Origin: Paenibacillus terrae
Lineage (GTDB): Bacteria > Bacillota > Bacilli > Paenibacillales > Paenibacillaceae
Assembly (NCBI RefSeq): GCF_000943545.1
Contig: NZ_JTHP01000054.1
Span: 1 to 47,337 of the forward strand
Length of the DNA stretch: 47,337 nt
Reading direction: 5' to 3'
Below are positions 40,638-47,337 of the stretch, piece after piece (positions within the stretch are counted from its first letter, which is position 1; the number at the start of each line of letters is the position of its first letter). The notes below the pieces were generated by a model, which did no database searches, was not told where the DNA came from, and saw only the letters and a program-made list of their open reading frames with translations. Both the position numbers and the translations under genes were made by a program.

Positions 40638-41561
40638 CTACTTCTTCATTTTAGGATCCAGTGCATCGCGCAAACCGTCACCAATCAGGTTAATCGCTAC
40701 AACCGTAATTAAAATACACATTCCCGGTGGAACCCATATCCAAGGCCGTTTGCGGAAGTCGATCAGATTGTTCGCAGCCGAAATCATATTTCCCCACGAA
40801 GGTGTGGGCGGCACAACGCCGATCCCCAGATAACTGAGCGCTGACTCCGTGATAATCGCCCCGGCCACCCCGAGCGTAGCTGTAACTATAATAGTAGGAA
40901 TCGTATTCGGCAGCAGATGACGGAATATTTTGCGGCGGTCTCTCAAGCCGAGCGCTTCCGTCGCTTGCATGAACTCCTGTTCACGCAGCGTAAGAATCTG
41001 TCCCCTGACCAGACGGGACAAGCTCGTCCAGCTCAAGATCCCGATAATGAGCATTAGAAAATAAATCCGGTTCGCTGGATCAACCTTCAAATCGGACAGA
41101 ACGGCACCTAAAATAATCAACAGCGGCAATGTAGGCAATGCCATAAAAATATCGGCAATCCGCATAATGATCGTATCCACGCCTTTACGATAGAATCCTG
41201 CCAGTGCACCCAACGTCGCACCGATCACGACCGAAATAAACGTGGCCACCAACCCCACCGTCAAAGAAATACGGCCAGCCAGCATTGTACGCAGCAAAAT
41301 ATCTCTGCCAAACTTATCCGTACCGAGCCAGTATTGGGCATTCGGGGCTAAATTTTTGTCAGATAGCTTGTAATCATCCAGATGATAAGGTGAAATCATC
41401 GGCCCAAATATGCAAATGATCACCATAAGGATCAATATAATGAGTCCAGCTAAAGCCAAATGGTTCTGGTTAAAACGGCGAACGGCGATTCTCCATGGAG
41501 ACGCTTCAGGACGGATCGCCGCCTTTTGATTGGTTTCAATCGTGACTGTTTCTGCGGGCAA
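40638..41561 (-). CDS. Oligopeptide-type ABC importer permease (OppC/DppC-like)
   Basis: A 307-residue permease with an N-terminal OppC_N segment (WRIAVRRFNQNHLALAGLIILILMV), GTDKFGRDILLRTM and the coupling motif EALGLRDRRKIFRHLLPNTIP. It follows the OppB-like gene by 11 nt. Confidence 0.95.
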   Translation of the reverse strand: MPAETVTIETNQKAAIRPEASPWRIAVRRFNQNHLALAGLIILILMVIICIFGPMISPYHLDDYKLSDKNLAPNAQYWLGTDKFGRDILLRTMLAGRISLTVGLVATFISVVIGATLGALAGFYRKGVDTIIMRIADIFMALPTLPLLIILGAVLSDLKVDPANRIYFLMLIIGILSWTSLSRLVRGQILTLREQEFMQATEALGLRDRRKIFRHLLPNTIPTIIVTATLGVAGAIITESALSYLGIGVVPPTPSWGNMISAANNLIDFRKRPWIWVPPGMCILITVVAINLIGDGLRDALDPKMKK

Positions 41562-41572
41562 TAGTATCCCTC

Positions 41573-42535
41573 CTACTTCAAGCGAATTCTTGGATCTGCC
41601 ATGCCATACAATACATCCGAGAGCAAATTACCAATGAGCGTAAGGACCGCCAGGAAAATAGTGAAGCCCAGCATAAACGGATAATCACGCATACTGATCG
41701 ACTCCAGATAAACCTGACCCACACCCGGCCACACAAACACCTTCTCCAAAATCATCGCCCCGCCAAATAAGGCGGGAAGCTCAAAGCCGAGCAGCGTGAT
41801 AGCCGGAATCAGTGCGTTGCGCAAAGCATGCTTGAAAATAACCGTCCGTTCCTTCAAGCCTTTAGCACGTGCGGTACGAATATAATCCTGACGAATAACC
41901 TCCAGCATACCTGTACGGAAATACCGGGTTAGACTGCCTGTGCTCAGCATCGTAAGGACGAGCGTTGGCAGGAACATGTGCTTGAGAACATCCACGATAT
42001 AAGCCCATGAGCCCGGCTCCATCCCTGCTGTTGTCATGCCGCCAACCGGGAAAATACCCCATTCCAGTGCAAATATTTTGATCACCAAAAGACCGATAAA
42101 GAAAGACGGCAGCGACATACACAAAAATATGAATAGCGTGACGAATTTATCGAATAACGAGTATTGGAACTTGGCTGAAAATACCCCGGCAACAACTGCA
42201 ATCAGCCAGCTAAAAATAAGACTGAAAAAAGCGATAATAAAAGAGTTCCATACATAATTGCCAATGACCTTCGTTACCGGCTGCTTATGCTGTAATGAAT
42301 CCCCCATATTACCCTTCAGCATATTACCCGCCCATATAAAATAGCGTTGGTACTCCGGCTTATCCAACCCGTAGATATGTCGTAGCTGCTGTGCCTTTTC
42401 GGCGGTCATATTCGGGTTCTGCTTGGCTGTAATATAATCACCCGGCACCATGGCTGAAATCGCAAATACGATAATGGATATGCCAATGAGTGTGGGGATG
42501 AGTTGCAGCAGTCTTCGAATAATATACTGCTTCAT
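41573..42535 (-). CDS. Oligopeptide-type ABC importer permease (OppB/DppB-like)
   Basis: A permease with about six helices and the coupling motif TARAKGLKERTVIFKHALRNALIP. I chose ATG 42535 (MKQYIIRRLLQLIP), 7 nt after GGAGG, because it gives the standard OppB N-terminus; an upstream in-frame extension to 42592 is not needed. The protein is 320 residues. Confidence 0.93.
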   Translation of the reverse strand: MKQYIIRRLLQLIPTLIGISIIVFAISAMVPGDYITAKQNPNMTAEKAQQLRHIYGLDKPEYQRYFIWAGNMLKGNMGDSLQHKQPVTKVIGNYVWNSFIIAFFSLIFSWLIAVVAGVFSAKFQYSLFDKFVTLFIFLCMSLPSFFIGLLVIKIFALEWGIFPVGGMTTAGMEPGSWAYIVDVLKHMFLPTLVLTMLSTGSLTRYFRTGMLEVIRQDYIRTARAKGLKERTVIFKHALRNALIPAITLLGFELPALFGGAMILEKVFVWPGVGQVYLESISMRDYPFMLGFTIFLAVLTLIGNLLSDVLYGMADPRIRLK

Positions 42536-42606
42536 AATCATTCCTCCAGACAAATAAAGAAGTGATATGCCCAGCCCGTGAGAGCTGAGCATACGATTGG
42601 CAACCC

Positions 42607-44349
42607 TTATTGAGCGAGCTGAGCGTTATACAGACTGAATTCAAAATCTTTGTATGGTGTAATTTCTAAGCCGGATACACGTCCATTGACTGGCCACATA
42701 TCTCTGCGCTGATACATAAAAATGGCTGGCAAATCCTTGTTCAGCTCTTGATAGAGCTCCTTATAAATCACTTTACGCTTCTCTTGATCCAATTCCTTTT
42801 TACCCGCAATCGTCAACTCATCGACCTTTTTGTTGGAGTAGCCAACATCATTTTGTGAGCCGTTCGTAAGATAGACCGTTGTATCCGGATCAGGTGTCAA
42901 TCCCCAGGCGGCAAAGAACATATCGAACTTGCCCGTATCTTTTTTATCCATAATCGCGTTAAAATCCAGTGTTTCAGAATTCAGCTTAATGCCCAGTTCC
43001 TTGTAGTTGTTGGACATAATCGGCAGCAAGGCCTCTACTACTGGATTATCCGCAGTCGCTGAGAAGTTAATGGTAAACTTTTCACCATCCTTCTCACGGA
43101 TACCGTCCGCTCCAACCTTCCAGCCAGCCTCATCCAGCAAAGCCTTTGCTTTAGTGGTATCAAACTCATATTTGTTAATGCCTTCATCTGTATAAGACCA
43201 AGCTTCTGTAGACTGTGGAATGTTAATGACATTCGCATACGGACCGTACACCCCTTCCACAATCTCCTTCCGGTTCAAACCGATGGTCAGAGCTTGGCGT
43301 ACCTTAGGGTCCTGAAATTTCTTTTCTTTGTGATTAAATGCAATATATCCGTAGCCATTGGTCGGCATAATATTCACGTCCAGGAAGCCCAGAGACTTCA
43401 ATTCCTCTACGTTATCTTCTGTAACCGTAACATTATCTATATCGGTCTCACCCGTTTGCAGCATAGACAAGTTGGTTTCGTCTGTCGTGGTTTTGAAAAT
43501 AACCGATTTTACCTTCGGTGCGCCCTTGAAGTAGTTTGGATTGGCTTCAAGTACGACTTGTTGACCCGGGGAGAAGCTTTTCAACACATACTGCCCGGAG
43601 CCGATTGGCTTATTATTAAGCGCCTTGATGCTGTCCAGGTTGCCCTTTTTGAAACCTTTTCCGTAATAAGCTTCTGGCATGAAGTATTGCTCACCCAGAA
43701 AATCCTTTGTATAAGCTGTTGCTTCTGTAACGGTTACCTCTACCGTATTATCATCAATGACCTTGATACCGGAGATATCATTCGCCTTGCCATCATGATA
43801 TTCCTTGCCGCCTTTAATTTTGAAGGACAGAATATCGGTTTCTCCATCATAATTCGGATCATGCAGTACCTTCAGGACAAAAGCATAATCCTTCACCGTT
43901 ACTGGTGTCCCGTCACTATACTTCACACCTGGCTTCAGGTGGAACGTGTATTTCAAGCCATCCTGAGATACATCAATCTTGTCAGCCAAGCTATTTTCGT
44001 ATGTACCATCCGCTTTCACCTGTAAAAAAGAATCAAATACGGTTCTGACTACATATAGATCGTAGGTCGTTTGCCAGAACAACGGGTTAAATACCCCTTT
44101 AGGTGATACCATACCTACCACAATGTTATCCTTCCGGTTCGTAGCACCAGGCGGATTTTGCGTCAGATCACTTGCTTTAATAACACCCTCCGTGACTTGT
44201 GCACTGCTTTCTTTACCCTCTGTTTTATTATCCGTATTGCCCGGCTGTGCTTCATTAGCACCTCCGCTACATCCTGCAAACAGAACACCAACGATCGTAA
44301 GCGCCATAAGCAAAGAAACCCATTTCTTCGTTTGCACCATTCTATTCAT
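42607..44349 (-). CDS. Oligopeptide-type ABC importer substrate-binding lipoprotein (OppA-like)
   Basis: A 580-residue family 5 binding protein. It has a signal peptide with lipobox LFAGC (C near residue 26), a Gly/Ser/Glu linker, and the conserved LKPGVKYSDGTPVTVKDYAF segment. It is the first gene of the importer operon. Ligand could be a peptide, nickel complex or other; the sequence does not decide. Confidence 0.92.
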   Translation of the reverse strand: MNRMVQTKKWVSLLMALTIVGVLFAGCSGGANEAQPGNTDNKTEGKESSAQVTEGVIKASDLTQNPPGATNRKDNIVVGMVSPKGVFNPLFWQTTYDLYVVRTVFDSFLQVKADGTYENSLADKIDVSQDGLKYTFHLKPGVKYSDGTPVTVKDYAFVLKVLHDPNYDGETDILSFKIKGGKEYHDGKANDISGIKVIDDNTVEVTVTEATAYTKDFLGEQYFMPEAYYGKGFKKGNLDSIKALNNKPIGSGQYVLKSFSPGQQVVLEANPNYFKGAPKVKSVIFKTTTDETNLSMLQTGETDIDNVTVTEDNVEELKSLGFLDVNIMPTNGYGYIAFNHKEKKFQDPKVRQALTIGLNRKEIVEGVYGPYANVINIPQSTEAWSYTDEGINKYEFDTTKAKALLDEAGWKVGADGIREKDGEKFTINFSATADNPVVEALLPIMSNNYKELGIKLNSETLDFNAIMDKKDTGKFDMFFAAWGLTPDPDTTVYLTNGSQNDVGYSNKKVDELTIAGKKELDQEKRKVIYKELYQELNKDLPAIFMYQRRDMWPVNGRVSGLEITPYKDFEFSLYNAQLAQ

Positions 44350-44531
44350 CCCCCTTAGTCGGTTCTTTTATTTAACAGCCTGTCTCTTTCCTGCGTTGAT
44401 TCGTTAAAGCTTGAGGCTTGAAAATGAACTCTGTGCATCCTCCTTACCGTTACCAATGATAGCGTAAACACGTGTTTTAGACCTTTGGTCAATTTAGGGC
44501 TCTGATAACCATTATATTTTTATTAAGGCTT

Positions 44532-44560
44532 ATCTTAAGTGTAAATTAATATCACGTCAA
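44532..44560 (-). promoter_or_regulatory. Promoter of the peptide importer operon
   Basis: On the minus strand -35 TTGACG (44560-44555) and -10 TAAGAT (44537-44532) are 17 bp apart. The start codon is about 180 nt downstream. Confidence 0.55.
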
Positions 44561-44823
44561 TATCTTTTTTTGTGTAATGTAAAAATGCAAACTATCTATT
44601 TTTGTAAAGTTTATGAATTTTATTTCGAAAAATTACCTGTATTATTAGTTTTCATGTAATATAAAATAACATTTCATAAATCTAAATGTATGCTCTGGCG
44701 AGTTGGGGGAACATGCGATCACAAATGCGACTAGAAAAGCTGAGCTAAGCATAATGGTTAAACATGGATTGTATTATTAGTAAGTTACAATACATGGGAC
44801 TTGTTGTCAATAAGAAAAATCAT

Positions 44824-44860
44824 AAAAGAGACGCTCCCGATTTCGGGAGCGCCTCTTTTT
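44824..44860. terminator. Intrinsic terminator after rpsR
   Basis: GAGACGCTCCCGA and TCGGGAGCGCCTC form a strong hairpin with T runs on both outer sides. It ends the rpsF-ssb-rpsR operon about 17 nt past the stop. Confidence 0.85.
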
Positions 44861-44876
44861 CTCTTCCATAAAACTA

Positions 44877-45149
44877 CTATTCAGTAGTGTAAGGAAGCAA
44901 TGCGATTTGACGGGAACGTTTAACCGCGATTGTCAACATACGTTGATATTTCGCGCTTGTTCCAGTCACACGACGAGGAAGAATTTTTCCACGTTCGCTG
45001 ATGAATTTTTTAAGCAGGTCTGTATCTTTATAGTCAATGTGAGTAATTTTGTTCACAGTGAAGAAACATACTTTACGACGTTTGTTGCGACCACCACGAC
45101 GAGCTGGTCTTTTGTTATCGTCTCCGCCTTCTCTTTGTCTGAAGCCCAT
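44877..45149 (-). CDS. rpsR: 30S ribosomal protein bS18
   Basis: A 90-residue protein with the bS18 core KITHIDYKDTDLLKKFISERGKILPRRVTGTSAKYQRMLTIAVKRSRQIALLPY. The N-terminus is extended and basic (GFRQREGGDDNKRPARRGGRNKRRK). It contains a single cysteine (VCFFT) and so looks like a non-paired zinc form. It is the last gene of the rpsF-ssb-rpsR operon. Confidence 0.98.
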   Translation of the reverse strand: MGFRQREGGDDNKRPARRGGRNKRRKVCFFTVNKITHIDYKDTDLLKKFISERGKILPRRVTGTSAKYQRMLTIAVKRSRQIALLPYTTE

Positions 45150-45170
45150 TCTTTGTCAGTCCTTTCCCAA

Positions 45171-45662
45171 TTAAAATGGTAGATCATCATCCGAAATATC
45201 GATCGGTTTTCCGTCATCGGAAAAAGGATCCTGATTGTTTCGCGAGTTATTATTCCCGCGTCCACTATTGCTGTTACCGCCTCCGAAAGGAGACTCCTCA
45301 CGCGCAGCTCCACCGCTATTGCCGCCACCGTTACCGCCATCGCGGTTAGATTCCAGGAAACGCACATTATCAGCTACAATTTCAGTCACGTATACACGTT
45401 TTCCTTCATTGTTCTCATAATTACGTACCTGAACACGGCCTTCAACAGCCGTTAAACGACCTTTGCGAAGATAGTTAGCACATGTTTCAGCAAGCTGACG
45501 CCAGGTTACGATCGGCAAGAAATCCGCTTCCCGTTCGCCGCCTTGACTCGTAAACGGACGGTCTACAGCCAGGGTGAACTGGGTTACTGCTACACCAGAC
45601 GGTGTATAGCGCAGCTCCGGATCTTTGGTCAAACGACCGATCAAAATGACACGGTTCAACAA
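45171..45662 (-). CDS. ssb: Single-stranded DNA-binding protein
   Basis: A 163-residue protein with an N-terminal OB fold (MLNRVILIGRLTKDPELRYTPSG, FLPIVTWRQLAETCANYLRKG), a Gly/Asn-rich flexible linker and the acidic tip DISDDDLPF that recruits partner proteins. It lies between rpsF and rpsR in the standard order. Confidence 0.98.
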   Translation of the reverse strand: MLNRVILIGRLTKDPELRYTPSGVAVTQFTLAVDRPFTSQGGEREADFLPIVTWRQLAETCANYLRKGRLTAVEGRVQVRNYENNEGKRVYVTEIVADNVRFLESNRDGGNGGGNSGGAAREESPFGGGNSNSGRGNNNSRNNQDPFSDDGKPIDISDDDLPF

Positions 45663-45711
45663 TCCAATCCCCTCCTTTGAGCGTTGTTCATTACATAATC
45701 ACGTACAATAA

Positions 45712-45996
45712 TTAAGCTACGTCGTTCGTAATGAGATAACGAATTACTTCGTCAGAAATTTTCATGAGACGCTCAAGCTCAGCAACTACAGCAGGTTCTG
45801 CTGTGAAGTTTACCAGAACGAAAGAACCATCACGGAATTTCTTAATCTCATACGCAAGACGGCGTTTAGTTACATCGTGACTCGTAATTTCGCCACCGCC
45901 GTTGGAGATGATACCTTGGAATTTATCGACTGCCGCTTGAACAGCTTCTTGTTCAATGTCAGGACGAATAATGTACATCACTTCATATTTGCGCAT
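45712..45996 (-). CDS. rpsF: 30S ribosomal protein bS6
   Basis: A 94-residue bS6 (MRKYEVMYIIRPDIEQEAVQ, GSFVLVNFTAEPAVVAELERLMKISDEVIRYLIT). It pairs with bS18 in the ribosome. It is the first gene of the operon, behind a structured leader and a consensus-spaced promoter. Confidence 0.98.
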   Translation of the reverse strand: MRKYEVMYIIRPDIEQEAVQAAVDKFQGIISNGGGEITSHDVTKRRLAYEIKKFRDGSFVLVNFTAEPAVVAELERLMKISDEVIRYLITNDVA

Positions 45997-46007
45997 TCTT
46001 TACACCT

Positions 46008-46041
46008 CCTTATGGACATAAGGCCCTCAATCTCGGTTGAG
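46008..46041 (-). promoter_or_regulatory. rpsF leader: Shine-Dalgarno hairpin and CCG-loop hairpin
   Basis: On the minus strand CCTTATG-TC-CATAAGG (46023-46008) is a perfect hairpin whose 3' arm overlaps the ribosome site AAGGAGG. Just before it, CTCAA-CCGAGA-TTGAG (46041-46026) exposes a CCG in its loop, as in the S6:S18-binding leader motif known from rpsF mRNAs. Together they suggest autoregulation by the S6:S18 pair. Confidence 0.6.
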
Positions 46042-46073
46042 AGCAAGGAACGAGCCTAAACTCGCACTAAAAC

Positions 46074-46102
46074 AGTTTACCAAATCGAGCAGCTGATTGC
46101 AA
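46074..46102 (-). promoter_or_regulatory. rpsF promoter
   Basis: On the minus strand -35 TTGCAA (46102-46097) and -10 TAAACT (46079-46074) are separated by exactly 17 bp. Transcription would start near 46067. Confidence 0.7.
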
Positions 46103-46313
46103 CCTGCAATTGAGTTCATGTGTTGTACATCAGCTAAATCATCTTCATACATTCCATTCCTCACGATTTTATATGTACACTAATATTTATCTATATATAG
46201 GAAAGAACTCGATTTTCTGACATTCAGTGTGCTTGTTCCCGGATGTTTTTGCTCATATCGGCGCACAATAACCGTTGCAGTTCAAATCCATGTAGTAAAG
46301 GAGGAAATTTTTC

Positions 46314-46508
46314 ATGGGTGAAAAAACCGAATTTGAGCCAGGTGACAAAGCACCAAATGACGGCGTATATATGGAAGTCGGAGAAAGAAGCTTTCATACG
46401 GAAATTCAAAACCCGCAGCAAGTGACACTGGAAAGAGGCGAATCTTTTCCGGAGACGACCAACCATAATCGCAAATGGAAGAAAAAAACGAAAGCCCGCG
46501 TTCATTAA
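46314..46508 (+). CDS. YjzC-like small protein
   Basis: A 64-residue protein with the YjzC pattern FEPGDKAPNDGVYMEVGE and RGESFPETTNHNRKWKKK. Start ATG 46314 follows AAAGGAGG by 9 nt. The function of YjzC is not known to me; small size and a strong ribosome site suggest high expression. It is divergent from rpsF. Confidence 0.85.
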   Translation: MGEKTEFEPGDKAPNDGVYMEVGERSFHTEIQNPQQVTLERGESFPETTNHNRKWKKKTKARVH

Positions 46509-46875
46509 TGTATATTTCTTCGGAATCCGGGCCATATTATGATTAGGCGGTACAACAGAGAGGTGTGGTTCCGTTGGATTACGTAGCCGGACAAACTGTT
46601 AGGAGATCCATTCCGGGCATTAGAAGCGTTAGGTTTGTGTAAGAGGACACTGTCTTTTCAACACTGGTATTGCTTGTCAGTACACCGAGTTTCGTGATGT
46701 GATTGGACAGATCGTATCCTGTTAAAAATGTATCGCCTACGATGGAGGACCTTTGAGGTCCTCCTTTGTTGCATTATCGGACTTTTTGCATATACTGGTA
46801 AAATGCAGATTAATCCAGCTCCTTCTGCTAGAATATATCCAAGTACAAAGACCTACTATCTACGGAGGTTTAAAG
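46509..46875 (+). other. 367-bp region between two small plus-strand genes, with terminator-like hairpin
   Basis: No clear gene of usual length. A very short frame could begin TTG at 46575 after GAGAGGTG (about 22 codons), but support is weak. The hairpin GGAGGACC-TTTGA-GGTCCTCC at 46744-46764 ends the section, so the stretch may be a 3' UTR or a small RNA. Confidence 0.4.
46744..46767 (+). terminator. Hairpin with short T run
   Basis: A perfect 8-bp stem GGAGGACC/GGTCCTCC with a 5-base loop is followed by TTTGTT. The T run is short, so it is a probable rather than certain terminator, 236 nt past the yjzC-like gene. Confidence 0.6.
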
Positions 46876-47193
46876 ATGAGCTATTCTCGAATATTAAAGT
46901 GGATATCAGGTATATTCGAATTGGTGCTTGCCGTACCGATTGTGGGAGGAGCTATTGTCATGGGGACCGGTTACTCGGCGCTGGGATTCATGCTTGTCCT
47001 GCATGCAGTGACACTTATCCTGTCGTTACGTAATCAGGAAGCGATCTACGGCTCTGTATGGGGAGTACTCACTTCTTTGCTGGCTTGGATTCCCGTAGTG
47101 GGCTGGATACTACATTTGATCGCAGCCATCCTACTGATGATCTCCGGCTCAAAAAAAACAAAACGCTATAACTACCCGCCAAACCAGCTATAG
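46876..47193 (+). CDS. Small integral membrane protein, function unknown
   Basis: A 105-residue protein. ATG 46876 follows GGAGG by 7 nt, which makes it the real start; longer frames upstream (from 46728 or 46753) run through the hairpin and lack ribosome sites. It has three to four hydrophobic segments (GIFELVLAVPIVGGAIVMGTG, LGFMLVLHAVTLILSL, SVWGVLTSLLAWIPVVGWILHLIAAILLMISG) and a basic tail. I do not recognise a family with certainty. Confidence 0.75.
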   Translation: MSYSRILKWISGIFELVLAVPIVGGAIVMGTGYSALGFMLVLHAVTLILSLRNQEAIYGSVWGVLTSLLAWIPVVGWILHLIAAILLMISGSKKTKRYNYPPNQL

Positions 47194-47202
47194 CAATAAA
47201 GG

Positions 47203-47258
47203 GGTGTTCTTTAACAGCTGATACCTGTCACTGTTGAAGGGCATCTTCTTTATTTTAT
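47203..47258 (+). terminator. Terminator after the small membrane protein gene
   Basis: GGTGTTCTTTAACAG pairs with CTGTTGAAGGGCATC (15 pairs including G-U pairs), followed by the T-rich run TTCTTTATTTTATT. Confidence 0.65.
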
Positions 47259-47337
47259 TCGCACCTCAACACTCATCCCTTGTTCCTCAAAAGGTCCAGC
47301 TCCATATCTCCCCTCCCCGGCAGACTGGATCGGCTAC

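Larger units (their letters stand above)
44350..44876. other. 527-bp AT-rich region upstream of the peptide importer operon
   Basis: No gene is visible. It holds a promoter (44532-44560), the terminator of rpsR (44824-44860), and a loose CodY-like inverted sequence AATTTT-n-AAAAATT at 44616-44634, which has several mismatches to the consensus. The long AT-rich leader of about 175 nt has no recognisable riboswitch. Confidence 0.5.
45997..46313. other. Divergent region between rpsF and the yjzC-like gene
   Basis: The rpsF half holds its leader (about 70 nt) and promoter. The yjzC half, about 46130-46300, contains an AT-rich run (TTATATGTACAC, TATATATAGG) that could hold a plus-strand promoter, but no clear -35/-10 pair can be assigned. 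Confidence 0.5.

Noticed and set aside
46728..46875. Upstream extension of the small membrane protein gene
   Set aside because: The longer frames include the hairpin at 46744-46764 and have no ribosome site, while ATG 46876 has GGAGG at good spacing and gives a typical membrane start.
1..47337. rRNA, tRNA, CRISPR arrays, insertion sequences and prophage genes
   Set aside because: I saw no rRNA segments, tRNA-like cloverleafs, regularly spaced short repeats, transposase motifs or phage structural genes.

Overview
The window looks like a chromosomal segment of a low-to-mid GC Bacillota, most probably Paenibacillus of the polymyxa group. That is an inference from gene content and order: the walR-walK-yycH-yycI-walJ-htrA cluster, a CxxH/CxxC small protein next to rlmH, rpsF-ssb-rpsR, gdpP-rplI-dnaB, purA, a GH5-X2-CBM46 endoglucanase and a YjzC-like protein. 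Nearly all genes lie on the minus strand, as expected for one replichore near the replication origin.

Layout. (1) 1-3395 is an AT-rich accessory island downstream of rlmH. It carries a truncated GHKL/Hsp90-like ATPase and a three-gene Xre regulator / ImmA-IrrE metallopeptidase / PIN-like module. A 28-bp direct repeat (27/28 identical) lies at the 3' end of rlmH (3368-3395) and again at 1303-1330. Its core, GAACCGTATCATAAATAG, closely resembles the staphylococcal SCC attachment site, which is also the 3' end of rlmH. The three-gene module is therefore bracketed by SCC-like att sites, and the ATPase beyond it probably belongs to a second, tandem element. (2) 3377-8482 holds rlmH, a TPR-like protein divergent from two tandem Xre regulators across a perfect 24-bp palindrome, a DinB/AraC pair, the CxxH/CxxC protein and a methyltransferase. 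(3) 8719-10440 is a secreted endoglucanase with a textbook cre site. (4) 10529-17988 is the WalRK envelope-stress cluster. (5) 18220-19743 is an M23 peptidase with LysM and G5 domains, preceded by a perfect WalR box and a structured leader; upstream of it is an anchored protein of unknown function. (6) 20984-28770 is an eight-gene operon: ABC importer, two unrecognised proteins, a PHP-family metallohydrolase and a GntR/HutC repressor, with a palindromic GTCTAGAC-type operator between promoter and first gene. (7) 29005-35712 is purA (with a PurR operator) and a mazG-like/yybS/gdpP/rplI/dnaB operon. (8) 35819-38500 holds a CBS-pair protein, an LCP cell-wall ligase and a DD-carboxypeptidase-like protein that lacks the catalytic serine. 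(9) 38679-44349 is an oligopeptide-type ABC importer. (10) 44877-45996 is rpsR-ssb-rpsF with a structured leader, followed by two small plus-strand genes.

Several parts form one theme of cell-wall and second-messenger homeostasis: WalRK with its regulators, the WalR-box M23 hydrolase, the LCP ligase, the pseudo-carboxypeptidase, the c-di-AMP phosphodiesterase GdpP and a nearby CBS-pair protein. The most unusual part is the rlmH-targeted island at the left edge. No rRNA, tRNA, CRISPR array or insertion sequence was seen.
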